Assembly (NCBI GenBank): GCA_941918925.1
Contig: OW799235.1
Coordinates: 50,639,491-50,703,490 of the forward strand
Length of the DNA stretch: 64,000 nucleotides
Source: Phyto melanocephala
Lineage: Eukaryota; Arthropoda; Insecta; Diptera; Rhinophoridae
Direction of reading: 5' to 3'
Shown here: one piece after another, positions 1 through 10,961 of the stretch
Position numbering within the stretch: the first letter of the stretch is position 1
Layout: each line of letters starts with the position of its first letter
The notes under the pieces: generated by a model
Seen by the model: only the letters and a program-made list of their open reading frames with translations
Databases searched by the model: none
What the model was told of the DNA's origin: nothing
Translations under genes and position numbers: made by a program

Positions 1-37
1 TGTAATATACGCAAATAATCGGGACAAATCTCTGAAA

Positions 38-964
38 ATGGCGTACTCAAGCCCGTCTCTAAAACAAATATTCGATTTTTATTGTTGTCAGTTAGAGACA
101 TGTTACACTAAATTTCATCATAGGAATCAAACTTATCACTCTAGCTCTCTATTAGAGGTAATATTGTTTGACCTCGACCGAAGATGGAATCAAGTGGTTG
201 GTTCATACAATGATATTATGCTTTCGGGTCAAACTACAGAGGCTATTAATCAAAAGTTCAGCAAACACTCAAGCCCTTACTACGCATGTAGAAGTAAAAT
301 TGTTGAGCTGATTCAAATCACGCCCTACATTGCTGTTTCTAACACCCAGAATGCTGTAAAATATCCCACAATATTGATTCAATCTGAAGATTGCCCAGAG
401 AATCGGAAGATAACTCCTGCCCAGAGCGAAAAATATGACAAAGAGATCCCAGCAAACACTTTAATGGAAAAAATTGCTACAAATACTAAAGAAAAACTAC
501 TCTTCCTCGAAGAAGAATCATCAAATAAAAATGAAAAAATGCACAATCTCGACAAATCGTTAAATCCAAACTATGAAATATTGCCATATCCTAAAAAAAG
601 CTCATCAAATGCAAATAATGTGAACGTAAAAACCCTTACTCAACAGGACTTTAAATTAATGCAGATCATTGAATCGGAGACTCATTTAAGTCCGAGGGGG
701 ACTGTCTCGCACTCCAGTAGTAGTGCAAGAATAAATATTTCTAATCAAGAATTAGTTGTCAACATTAAGTCTTTTTGTTCAAACCCTAAAAATAGCATAT
801 GGTTTAATATGTATTTCAGCTGTGATTTCCCTTACCAGCTGTCCCGACCGAAACATTGTGCAAATGCATTAAATATTTATCTCGTTAAGCACTACATATT
901 CCCCAGATGTTTGCTTATTATTTTTCGATATAAGAAGCATAAGTGGAGGGAAAAATTAATTTAA
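38..964 (+). CDS. Gag-like ORF, DUF1759-type N-terminal region
   Basis: Open frame of 308 codons starting at ATG. The first ~70 residues (FDFYCCQLETCYTKFHH, then a W..V..SYNDIM stretch) resemble the helical N-terminal region of BEL/Pao gag-like proteins, also found in gag-derived fly gene families. Residues 110-250 are Ser/Asn/Lys-rich and low complexity. The C-terminal ~50 residues look unrelated and may be read-through into an intron. A zinc-knuckle segment of the same protein type follows at about 1133-1461 behind a good splice acceptor, so the two may be exons of one gene. The family is suggested by eye only; it could be a retrotransposon remnant or a domesticated gag. Confidence 0.35.
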   Translation: MAYSSPSLKQIFDFYCCQLETCYTKFHHRNQTYHSSSLLEVILFDLDRRWNQVVGSYNDIMLSGQTTEAINQKFSKHSSPYYACRSKIVELIQITPYIAVSNTQNAVKYPTILIQSEDCPENRKITPAQSEKYDKEIPANTLMEKIATNTKEKLLFLEEESSNKNEKMHNLDKSLNPNYEILPYPKKSSSNANNVNVKTLTQQDFKLMQIIESETHLSPRGTVSHSSSSARINISNQELVVNIKSFCSNPKNSIWFNMYFSCDFPYQLSRPKHCANALNIYLVKHYIFPRCLLIIFRYKKHKWREKLI

Positions 965-1132
965 ACTAAAATTTTGTGTCAACACTCCATAGTTATCAAA
1001 TCACAGAAATCAAATTCTCTAAATTTTAGGCATTTACATAAAATTTAACAAAACGTATTTCTATACTAAATTTATTACTTATGTCTCTTATTAATATCTA
1101 AATTTCGTGGGCTTGTTGTCACTTTCTCTACA

Positions 1133-1461
1133 GAACCAATCGCAGATTCACAACTACACGTCAAACCCATAACAAAGATATACAATCAAAATATCATTTG
1201 CAACGTAGTAAGCCAAATATCTGCAAGTGTGTGGGTTGTAAAGATTATCACTCGTTGCGGTTTTGTCGACAAGGAAAAAGTCATACAATTCGGTCATGCA
1301 CTTCCATGGGCACATTCAAGAAATGCAATCAACTTCACCATACGTTTCTGCACCCAAGTCCTCAAAGAGAAAAAGATTCTAGTAAGAAAAAACTAATAAA
1401 TTACGTCATCACTCAACGGCTGCACCACAATCGATTATCCAACAATCAACAGAGTCAATAA
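1133..1461 (+). pseudogene. Zinc-knuckle exon of BEL/Pao-type gag
   Basis: The frame reads a cysteine/histidine-rich segment with C-x-C-x2-C, a HSLRFC block and an HHTFLHP motif. This is the arrangement of the double zinc knuckle of BEL/Pao gag and gag-derived fly genes, where a CxxC..H..LRxC block is followed by C..CxxxHHTLLH. Several expected cysteines are missing, so it is probably decayed. A pyrimidine tract ending TTTCTCTACAG lies just upstream (acceptor near 1132), suggesting an exon that follows the ORF ending at 964. The tail is Lys/Ser-rich and ends at a stop at 1459. Confidence 0.45.
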
Positions 1462-2203
1462 CACCAGATGCCAAAGTACTTCCAGAGGCAATTAAATCTT
1501 TGACGCAAGTTTTATGATCCACAGACACCACCTATCATTGGCCTAAAGCCAAGGCCGGCGGCATGTTCAAACTAACGTTTGAACACTAAATTTAATTATT
1601 GAATTCTTATTTTTTATTGCTAAATAATAACATAATTGAAATTATAGTAAATATAAGTTTTTTAATTATATTATTTAAATTTGAATATTGAATTTAACTG
1701 TTATATTATAAAGTATTTTATTAAGTAAGAAATTTTGTATATTCATATGTGCAAAGAAGGGTTAAAGTTGTTTACACAGATTTTAGTACAAATTTCCAAA
1801 TGTCATTTAGCCTTTAACGTCGCTCTTTAAACAAAAACGAAGTTTTTTAAACTATTGATAAAAAGGGCTTTTCACTCGTTCTCCAACCACCGAACCAACA
1901 ACTTTAACTCCCTTTGTGCACAATATAACTAAAAACATTCAAGGTGAATATACCTACATAAATTTATTGTAAATAAATTGGAAGAAAAGAAACTAAAACT
2001 TATTTTCTCTTTCTTTTCCCTATTCCCTACAATTATAATCATTTATTGAGTGATTATAAGCGTAATCTCTTTGGCTGACCACCCTTAACTTAATACCCAA
2101 TAGTCTTGGTTTAGCTAGAGAGATTAATATTAGTTTTGTGTGTCCCCCATACACACAAATCTACAATATGATATAAAAAGATATTAAAATATACAATATC
2201 TTT
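1462..2203. other. No gene seen; AT-rich spacer
   Basis: No supported ORF. The stretch is AT-rich apart from a short GC-rich run around 1548-1562. A polypyrimidine stretch ending TATCTTTTAG at about 2195-2207 could be the acceptor for the exon that begins at the 2208 ATG. The left end of the Harbinger element probably lies here but no terminal inverted repeat was identified. Confidence 0.4.
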
Positions 2204-2207
2204 TAGG

Positions 2208-2689
2208 ATGCGATCTTCGTTAAATATTTTAGAGCTTCAACCAGTATCACCATCTTTTCATTCGTCCTCATCTGAGTCATCAAAATTATCTGCAAGTACG
2301 CAGCCAACTTTCACACCAACTTCAGAGCAAGCATTGCAGCATAATATTAGTGAATTTGTTGATTTATCTGTAGATTCAGAGCCCTTAGTAATGAAATTTT
2401 CACCAACTCAAAGTACACAATCGTTACCAAATACCACATTACCAAAAAGACGGCGCAAAAATATTGATTTTGGAGAGGTTGACTTACTATTGCAGAAGCC
2501 GTAGCAGCTTTTAAAAAGGTTTGTGAAACAAGTGAAGAAAAGTCGGACCATCAATATAGTGAGGCTCTGCAAGGTTTTGCAAAAATGACTTTAGCTACCA
2601 TTGCGTCTATGAGTGCAACTAAACAACTCAAAGCAATAAATAGGGTGACAGCATTAGTAATTGAAATTAAAATGGAGCCGGAGGATTAA
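2208..2689 (+). pseudogene. Harbinger second protein (MADF/BESS-like), frameshifted
   Basis: A Ser/Thr-rich 98-codon frame ends in a basic KRRRKNID stretch and stops at 2504. A second frame then continues to 2689 with an AAFKKVCE segment and a helical FAKMTLATIASMS...LKAINRV block like the BESS tail of MADF proteins. PIF/Harbinger elements normally carry such a DNA-binding protein beside the transposase, where it helps nuclear import and end binding. The frames are offset near 2490, so this copy is probably broken. The N-terminal MADF/Myb domain is not visible and may lie in an unseen upstream exon. It converges tail-to-tail with the minus-strand transposase. Confidence 0.5.
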
Positions 2690-3377
2690 ATGTTGCTCTA
2701 TTTATTAGCATTATTTGTTTAAGTACAAATACACATTTATGTAATGATTTTTCTATAAAAAAACTAATCAAATTTAATTTCCGTTTTTTAAAAATTAAAA
2801 AACATTTAAGGACATATGTATGTTCTAAAATATAAGACAATATACTAAAAGAAAACTCAATTTTGAATTGTTAAACTGTTTTTTTTTTTTTTTATTTATA
2901 TAACGATAAATGAATAGCTTTTAATAAACTTATATATATGGAACTATGTAAATTTTTTAAATTAATTTTAATGTGATCTATGTATGTGAATTTGTGCCTA
3001 TGAATTTATAAAATATGTATGCTATCAATAAAACGGCTGAATTGATTTGCGTGTTTTTTTTTTATTAGGTTTGCAGTTTTTAGGAGACGGTTTGTATGAA
3101 AGAAAGTTTTTAGAAAAATTCCTTGAAAATACTTCTCAATTAAAAAGCATTTTATAAAAAAATTAAAAATGCATTAAAAAGATACAAAATTGCTTCTTTT
3201 TCGATTTCTATCACATACCTGATAGTCTTGAAATATGGCTCGAGTAGTTTCGATATAAATTTACATAGATATAAATTTACATACATACATAGATACAAAT
3301 TTACATGCATAGATATAAATTTACATACATACATACACTGATTAAAAATATAAAAAGTTGTATAATTTTAAACCAAG
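2690..3377. repeat. AT-rich spacer with TACATACATAGATA minisatellite
   Basis: Gap between the two convergent Harbinger genes. It is strongly AT-rich with a poly-T run at ~2880. At about 3253-3335 there is a short tandem array of imperfect units built from ATAGATATAAATTTACAT and ACATACAT. No coding potential is supported. Confidence 0.6.
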
Positions 3378-3964
3378 TTAAGCAATTCTATTTTGGTAAG
3401 GAATTGCACCCTCATTGACGAAATATTCTGCCAACTTTTCTCTTAACTGCATTGCACTGTCGGCAAATCTCCATACATGAGAAGAACGGATAGAACGCAA
3501 GGGTGTATCACCATTTGCTCTTAAATCCGTACGCCACTCACCTTCCTGCACATTACCATTTTGTCCCTCACCGTCAATGAAATTGTCAGGACAATACCAT
3601 CGCTGGTGATCATTTAGTATTATGAAATTGTGCAGTAAGATACATGCTAGTACAATTTTTTCACATATGTCTGGAGAAGCTTCTATTGTAGTTAAGAGTA
3701 TTCTCCAACGTGCAGCCAGTATTCCAAAACTATTTTCAATTATTCTGCGAGCCCGTGAGAGACGATAGTTGAATATTTGTTTCTTTCGTTCCAAATTTGA
3801 GCCAGCGTAAGGACGCATTAAGTTAGAGCGTAGTGGAAATGCAGCATCTCCAATAAAATAGTGGGGGAATGGTGAATTAGATGATGGTGATAATGGTTTG
3901 TTTGGAGGTACTGGTATTTTGTTATTCATGATGGCGTCTCCAAAGGGTGACAAGCGAAATATCC

Positions 3965-4049
3965 CTACAAATGTAAATAAACATACATCACAAAACATGA
4001 GCATTTGACTGTGTCAGGATTGCATAAACAAAAAACACATTATGCTTAC
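3965..4049 (-). other. Intron 2 of Harbinger transposase
   Basis: 85-bp intron, donor GTAAGC at 4049 and acceptor TTTGTAG ending at 3965. Splicing joins SDGG to IFRLSPFGDA, the conserved spacing of Harbinger transposases. Confidence 0.85.
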
Positions 4050-4398
4050 CTCCATCACTTCGGCTTCCATAACTCCCTACACTAACTGCGGTAAAAGTGT
4101 ACTTGGCATCGCACACTGCCATTAAAACAATGCTAAAAAAATTTTTATAGTTGAAAAACATGGAACCGGAATTTGGTGGACATTTAATGGCGACGTGCTT
4201 TCCGTCAATGGCACCTACGCAATTGGGAGCATTCCACATTTCACAGAAATCTCTTTCTATTGCTTTGTATTGCTCTGTTGATGGTTCGCTCAGATATGTT
4301 GGCGAAAGCACGTCTCTATAATAATTTGTCTTACAGTTGATTTTCCAATTTTATAACTCCATGCAATAGTTTGCATGGAAACTCCATGGGCAAGATAT

Positions 4399-4454
4399 CT
4401 AAGAATAATCAATAAATTTCTTTCGGCTTAATATTTTATGTGTATTGTACTTAC
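4399..4454 (-). other. Intron 1 of Harbinger transposase
   Basis: 56-bp intron on the minus strand, GTAAGT at 4454 and TTCTTAG ending at 4399. Splicing restores a continuous LYLAHG reading across the junction. Confidence 0.8.
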
Positions 4455-4876
4455 AGTAAAGTTATAGAAAGTCTCTCTTCTGGATTTATTCTCTGTCGTG
4501 GCTTAACTAAAGAAGCACAATAAATCAAATAATTCCCGAGACATTCTTGAGTGCAAAAAAACTGTTCATCCATATTTTTCATATTTAAAAAACCTTTCGT
4601 TGATATCCACCTTTAAACCAATCTTTGTTTATAGGTCTTACATTCCAACGTCTCATACGATGTTTTTGTTTTATTTTTTTATATGAAATATATAAATAAG
4701 AAAAGTTTAATTTGAGAAAAACTATTTTTTTTAAAAGCATGTCGAATATCCTTTAATACACACGAAAACAATTTTAAGAGTCACAAAAAAAACAAATTAT
4801 TTGTTAAAATTTCAAAAACATATGGTACGTTTGTATTTTTTTAGTAATTGGAAAAAAATTAAAGATCACGTTATAT

Positions 4877-5357
4877 TTACATCACATAACATTTACAGTT
4901 GAGTAATGGAGCCTTTACTCTTTCAGCTGCATTTGATTGGGGTGCATGTGCAGCGGTTCTTAAATGTGTAATATGGTAGCTATCAATCATTTTCCGAAAT
5001 TCCTTGGCAACAAACTGTTGACCATTTTCGGAATGAATTAACCTCACTACATTGTTGGTGGTAGCTTCCTTCATAGCCTTTAAAAACACAAATTTAGTAA
5101 GGTGGTCTAAAACAATAAATATATAAAAATGTCCGCTTTTGGAGCGCGGATATTTACCTAAAAAATCTATATAAAGCTTATGAAAGGGGCGATCCGTAAT
5201 AACTTCAGCTCCTATCTCAGGCATTAACCTTCTATTTGTTGATTTACACTTAATACAATTGCTAACAAAATTTTTGACTTGTATTATCATATTCGGCCAA
5301 TAATATTTCATACGTAAAGAGTAAAGCGTTTTCCCTATCCCACCATGTGACTTCTCC
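4877..5357 (-). pseudogene. Gypsy integrase, C-terminally truncated
   Basis: The HHCC zinc-binding region ends in NCIKCKS. The DDE core shows the first Asp in KLYIDFLGKYP, then IHSENGQQF where Glu replaces the usual second Asp, then the catalytic Glu in SNAAERV. The frame diverges right after this and stops at 4877, so the C-terminal domain is absent. The Asp-to-Glu change and truncation make it inactive. Confidence 0.8.
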
Positions 5358-6383
5358 TTAGGATTGTGAGCATCCCGTATTAATTGTAAGCGTTTCTGGT
5401 ATCCATAATTTCCATTTAAATTCTTCTAGATCTTCCATATCCGCCGGAGTATTAGTTCTTTTAAAAACAAGATTGCCCACCACCTTTATATCTGGTAATT
5501 TTTCTTTTTGTTTTTCAATTGTTTCTCTCATCTCTTTATATTCTATTGAGTCAAATTCGGTTGTTTCAAATCCTATACATCCTTTCACGGAACCATTTAT
5601 TTCTTCAACAGACCTAGATAAAGTGTCCGCCACTATGTTTTCCGAACCTTTGCGATGTTCGATTTCAAAATCGTAACTTTGCAGTTGTAGTGCCCATCTG
5701 GCCAATCGACCACTTAAATCCTTAAAGGACATCAACCTTACATGGTCCGTTATGACCGTAAATGGCATTAGTTCGATTTATGGCCTGAATCGTTTGATGG
5801 CTAAAACAGCCGCGAGACACTCTTTTTCGGTCACACTTTAATTCTTTTGAGCATTATTTAATTTCATTGAGAAGAAAGACATTGGCTTTTCATTGTTCTC
5901 ATGGTCTTTCTGGAAAAGAATGGCTCCTAACCCAAAGTTTCAGGCATCACATTGCACATAAAATCTTTTCTTAAAATCCGGGTGTGCCAGAACTGGTGCC
6001 GAAGTTAAAGCCAGTTTTAATTTATGAAAACCTTTAATGGCCTCTTCTGTCATTTGGAATTTATTACCTTTTTTAATTAAATCGGTAAGAGGAACTGTCA
6101 TATCAAAGAAATTTTTTATGAAACGGCGGTACCAACCAGCTGTCCCTAAAAAACTACGTACCTCCCTAACCGATTTTGGTATTGGTGTTTGCTGTATGGC
6201 GGCAATTTTAAGTGAATCTGTCCGCATCATACCACCCCCAATAATAAATCCTAAATACCTTAGCTGTTTAAAGCAAAAACGAGACTTTCCGAGCCCTATG
6301 GTCAGATTAGTTTTCGCCAAACAGTCTGCAACCCTGTTTAACAATTTCATATGACTGGTAAAATCTGCCGAAATGACCAGCAA
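5358..6383 (-). pseudogene. Gypsy RT thumb and RNase H
   Basis: From 6383 the frame gives the RT C-terminal part (RYLGFIIGGGMM, VREVRSFLGTAGWYRRFI, PLTDLIKKG) and the start of RNase H (FYVQCDA). After a gap with broken frames (5940-5770), the frame 5768-5358 carries the end of RNase H ([27 protein letters not shown]) and a spacer towards integrase. RNase H degrades the RNA of the cDNA hybrid in working elements. Confidence 0.8.
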
Positions 6384-6946
6384 ATCATCTAAATAAAAAA
6401 AACATTGGATTTCAACTCCTGAGGAATAACCTTATCCATAAGTCTACACAGTCTTTGGGGCGCATTACATAACCCGAATGGCATAACTGTATATTGATAT
6501 AATGGCCTTCCCGGGCTTGTACAGGCTGTGTAGGCTCGTGAAGATTCTTCCAGAGGAATTTGCCAAAAGGCAAATTTCAAATCTATACTACTTATATAAT
6601 GGGTCTCATCTAAACGACTGATTATACCTTCAATACTCTGTATAGGGTAAGCATCTTTAACAGTACGCTCATTTTACTTTCGGGCATCAAGACACAACCT
6701 ATTTTTGCCTGGCTTACGGACTAACGTGCTTCTACTACTCCACGGGCTCATACTTTCCTCAATAACTCCTAACTTAAGCATGTGGTCCACCTCCGCATAA
6801 ATAAGCTCCTGAACAGCCGGTGAAACTGGGTAGTATCTATCTTTGACAGGTGTGGCTCCTTCTAATAATATTATCTCGTGTGTTTCTAAACTAGTTTTTC
6901 CCAGACCATGTTGCTCAAAGGTACGGAAACAATCCCTTATCCCATT
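6384..6946 (-). pseudogene. Gypsy reverse transcriptase, fingers and palm
   Basis: Conserved RT blocks are readable: SPWSS..VRKPGKNRLC, KFAFWQIPLEESS, MPFGLCNAP and YLDDLLV. The last lies behind a run of eight T/A at ~6400 that shifts the frame, and an in-frame stop sits near 6675, so the enzyme is dead in this copy. The order and spacing match Ty3/gypsy RT. Confidence 0.85.
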
Positions 6947-7426
6947 TTACTGTTTCTGTTCCATCTCTGTCAAGGCATGTGATTCGACAATTGAATTTTC
7001 TAAGGGGAAATTTTGTTCTAACATTTTGATATCTATTGAATTAATATTAAATAAATCTGGGGCGAATTCAAATACCTTAAAAAAATCAACCCCTAAATAA
7101 GCATTTTGCAGGAGGTCTGTACATAAATAAAATCGAACATTTTTCTCAATATCCTTATATTCAACAGCTACATCGATACGACCTATGACATTATATTCCT
7201 TGCCCCCAGCTGTAATTATTGACGTAAACACAGGAGTAATTTTAGCCTTTAATTTCTCAATAATTTCCATACAATTTTGGCCAAGTAAGCTGATTGACGA
7301 ACCAGAGTCTAACAATCCTATTATTTTTATGTCTCCTATTTTGATTTCCGCAAAGGCTCTTGGATACCTATTCAAATTAGTAAATATTGAACAACAATTT
7401 CGGACGGACATTTTAACTTTCTGCAT
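6947..7426 (-). pseudogene. Gypsy aspartic protease
   Basis: 160-codon frame with the retropepsin active-site motif IGLLDSGSSISLLG and a downstream flap-like region, then AYLGVDFF before the end of the domain. It cleaves the Gag-Pol polyprotein in intact elements. The frame closes at 6947 directly before the reverse transcriptase region. Confidence 0.8.
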
Positions 7427-7685
7427 TTCCTTTCTTTCTTTTCCCTAAATCTGTGTCTTGTATCTATAATTTTTTCTATCTTGGTCCTATTTATCCTATT
7501 GTTAAAAATTCTATTTCTCACTCTATTATAATTTCCTAATCGTTCATAATATGACAGATTTCTATCTTTAAAAGTTCCATTACTTTGCCGACTCTTACAA
7601 AGATAACCATTCTCCTTTTCCTTGCTTTTCAGTGATAGCATTGGTGATACGTGAGACGATTGGCTCCCTGGATATCGTTCCAAAT

Positions 7686-8637
7686 TTATTCGGGAGTCTG
7701 AGTAGAGTGTGACTCTCCCGCTCTTTCCACACTCTTCTTGGCGTTTTCCGAACAAACTGGACATCGAGGTGTTACTACCCCCAGTAAACCGCATTTGTAA
7801 CAAAAAAGATTCCTTTGTACAGACAAACAATCTATAAATGTGTGTCCAGGAGTTCTACAATTCCAGCAAATTAATGTCGAGCTATTTTTTGGTCGCATTT
7901 TGGTGTTATTTGGTTTTATATTGTTTCTTACTTCTTCTATGAATCCCTCTTCGTCTTCATCCAAGTTGCTTTCAAACAATTCATCAACTGGGCGTCTACT
8001 GGGTACGAAACGGGGTGGTGCAAAATTTACATGAACGTCTCTTTTAAAATAATTTTTTTCGACCTCTTTACATTCATTCCTTAACTATTCAACACAATTT
8101 GAGAAATATTATGTTTCAAATTACGTTTCATAATTCTGATTACTTCTTGTTCAGGTAAAGCAGTCTTTAAACGCGAGCGAAGTTTTCTCATGGTTTGAAA
8201 GTATAAATCAATAGATTCACCTGAGCGTTGACGGCGTTCTTCGAAATCCCTCATAAACTCATAATCGCTTCGTGTGGAACGATATTGATGTAATAAAGCC
8301 TCTTTTAAATCAGGCCAATGACGAATTTCTTTCTCACGTATAATCGACCAATACCAGTCTTTGGCTTCAGCCTTTAAGAGTCTGTAAAATTCCCCCATAA
8401 TATCTACCCAGAACAAGCATGATGTTTCTGTAAGTATTCCACTCTGAAAATAAAATCTTCTATATGTAGGTTATCAGTATTGCCGTCAAAAACTCCATCC
8501 CACTTATCTAACCGCAAATTATTTCCTACAGATTGTCTATTTTCCCCTCTATAATAATTTTCTTCAGACGGATGTCCATTTGAGTTAATATTATGGCCCG
8601 GTGGTATGGCTTGGAATTTTAATCGAGCTACACACAT
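7686..8637 (-). pseudogene. Gypsy gag with two zinc knuckles, broken
   Basis: Starts at the ATG at 8637. The capsid-like part (8637-8081, two frames) shows the retrotransposon-gag pattern: WDGVFDG start, WYWSII, WPDLKEALLHQY, FEERRQRSGESIDLYF. The nucleocapsid part (7979-7686) has a CCHC knuckle CWNCRTPGHTFIDC and a second C-x2-C...C-x2-C box lacking the histidine. The two halves are out of frame around 8040-8090. Gag packages the element RNA in cytoplasmic particles. Basic, Ser/Arg-rich sequence links gag to the protease. Confidence 0.8.
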
Positions 8638-10960
8638 TTTTTTCTTTCCTATTACGAGTTTTGAGAATAATAAGCTAATGTAATGAAGATTTAAAAAAAA
8701 AACTAAATAACTGAATTAACTAATATTTAAACAAAATTTTGCGAGGATAAACAAATTGTTTTTTTTTCCTTTTCTTTACACACAAAAAAACGTTTATATA
8801 ATATGAAGAATATGAGCGAACATAAATTGTAAGATATATATTTACAAAACTAATAAACAGCAGTGATTTACACTAAGACAATCTAAGGCATAACAAAAGG
8901 ATTTCAAATTCAGTGGTTTCGCGTTTTTTCAGTGAATAAAAGGTTTGTTGTTGGAAATTAAATTTTAACGTTTTCCTTTAATATCAACCTATTTTGGCTA
9001 TGAATCCTATTCTACTTTTAAACAAAACTAATAATTTTGTTATTAGGTTCCAAAATTAATAAAAACAAAAAAAAATCAATTATAATGAACTTTCCACCGA
9101 AAAGCATGAGATGCAACTAATATTTTCATATTAGGACACTCCAACCTATTCTACCTACTTTTAGTTTCGATCATGCAATCAATCCAATAAACAGTTCGGT
9201 CACGATCATTAACACTCTGTCGCTTGAGCTTAGTACTCTGACTAAGGTAAGACGACTTTCATAATATTGAAAAATATATTCATATACAATAACATTATAG
9301 GTATACTAGCAATTGGAATATTATGACTCCTCCAAGACTAGCTAATTTCTTTTATACTATATTTATACACTAGTGACTTGCATAGATGATTCCACAAGCA
9401 TACCATTAATAACTTTGAATACTTTCATAAATTGCATAATAGTAATCGTAGTTATTGCATTTTCGCTTGGGCGTCATTTATTGTTGTGAAACCTTTCCCT
9501 CGACAATGGAATTATGTAAAGTAGTCCCAACTAGCTCATTTGACCGGGCGCGATTTCCCAACCCAAACTTTACACATCCTATTTCCACAAACAATAAAAC
9601 CTACATATCCTTTTCCTATTTAACTTTAAAAAAAACCTAACAGCAATAGCACAAAATAACAAAGTTGATATTATCCCAGGAAAAGATGTCAACTTCCTGG
9701 ACGAATGCTCTTCCCGACCTAAACCATTTGACAAATTTTAAATGGTCCCATTATCAATAATTTTATCAACAACTTACCACAGAATTTTCACATTAGCGAC
9801 CTCCAGAACAACTGTATCTGAAATCCCTTTTAATTAAATTTAACGACACATTATTTTCAATAAATTACAAAATCAAGACATTTATTAAAAATTTAAATTA
9901 AATATAAAATAAAAAAAATTAAATAAATTATCTTAAAAACATATCCGAATTTAATTTTTTCTCTTTAACTTTCCTTTGATTCAAATTTTATAATAAAAAA
10001 CAAGCGAAAAAAAAACATTAAATAAAATTGAATTAACTAAACAATAAACTTAAATTAAAAATAAAATAAAATTGAAGAAAACTAACAAACAAAAAAAAAC
10101 TAACTCAATGTAAAGGATCAGCTAAAGTTTATTAACTTATTTTCTTTTCCTCTATTTTCCTTTTCTCAGTTCAAAAAAATTTATATATGTTTACTTATGA
10201 ATAAAAACCCTAAAGAACTCTTTGAAGGCCTAAACTTATAAGTATAAGATGTTTTCTCTTTTAAAAATAAAACATTATAGCACGATCCTTGAACAAATAA
10301 AAATGTATACAACTTAAACTAAAAAAAAAAAAAAAAAACTAAATAAACGAATTTTACTTAAAATTAAATGAATTTTCAATTATTAACTTAAAACTTCTAA
10401 TAAAAATTCCCTTATTTGCTATTTAACCTATGAATATACCGGATGTGAAGGAAATTACTTCCGAACCGGGTAAGAACTTTTCTCTGGGGAGTATACCAGT
10501 TTAGTTTTAACAAACTAAAGGGTTTGTGAAACTGATAACCAAATTAATACTGGCTTTGCTCAACCAGGTTAAACTCCTGGGAAAATTCACCTTTTATTTT
10601 TAAAAGGAGAAAGTTGCCACTTAACTAGCCAATACAAAATATATAAAATAATGTTACCTTATAACTTTTTACTTCCCAGAGAATTTATTTTCCGGCCAAG
10701 AATTTGAAACCAGCAACCAGACCAAATGCAATCTCGCTTGTGCGAATTCCAAAAACCATTATCCAAAAAAAAACCACTTAACCCGGGTTTCTCCTCTTTC
10801 CAAACAAACAATTATATTCCTTAATACAAAAAAAAATTATATTTCCTTAATCCTTCTAATTTTTCTCCATATTACTAATAAAAAATTCTATTTCCTTAAT
10901 CCTTCTAATTTTTCTCCATATTACTAATATTAATATTAAACTTACTTAATTTGTATTTTT
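8638..10960. other. AT-rich non-coding stretch with ~50-bp tandem duplication
   Basis: No supported gene. It should contain the untranslated leader and LTR of the gypsy element to its left, but no repeated LTR partner is visible. Near 10825-10928 a unit of about 50 bp (ATTTCCTTAATCCTTC...) is present twice in tandem. Around 10440-10700 is a less AT-rich region (CCGAACCGGG, ACTTAACCCGGG) of unknown origin. Confidence 0.5.
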
Positions 10961-10961
10961 T

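Larger units (their letters stand above)
3378..4573 (-). pseudogene. PIF/Harbinger transposase (DDE_Tnp_4), three exons
   Basis: Transposase that cuts and joins the element ends. The deduced exons are 4573-4455, 4398-4050 and 3964-3378, joined by GT-AG introns (4454-4399, donor GTAAGT; 4049-3965, donor GTAAGC). The frames meet correctly at both junctions. The start is the ATG at 4573 (MDEQFFCTQ). A helix-turn-helix region [18 protein letters not shown] lies in exon 2. Catalytic residues fit the family: Asp in VGAIDGKHV, Asp in FIGDAAFPL, Glu in RRIIENSFGILAARW. LHNF and a helical C-terminus follow. A single-base frame break near 4312 separates the HTH from the catalytic part, so this copy is probably inactive. 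Total coding length is about 350 codons, normal for the family. Confidence 0.9.
2208..4620. mobile_element. PIF/Harbinger DNA transposon (ends not resolved)
   Basis: The span holds the transposase and the BESS-like second ORF in convergent orientation, the two-gene layout of autonomous Harbinger elements. Terminal inverted repeats and a TWA target duplication were searched by eye but not found, so the limits are only those of the coding parts. Confidence 0.7.
4877..8637 (-). mobile_element. Decayed Ty3/gypsy LTR retrotransposon, minus strand
   Basis: Gag, zinc knuckles, protease, reverse transcriptase, RNase H and integrase fragments follow in the canonical Ty3/gypsy order from 8637 down to 4877, split by stops and frameshifts. 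The integrase is cut short next to the Harbinger region, so the 3' end and 3' LTR are missing. The 5' LTR should lie between 8640 and about 10900 but was not recognised. Confidence 0.85.
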
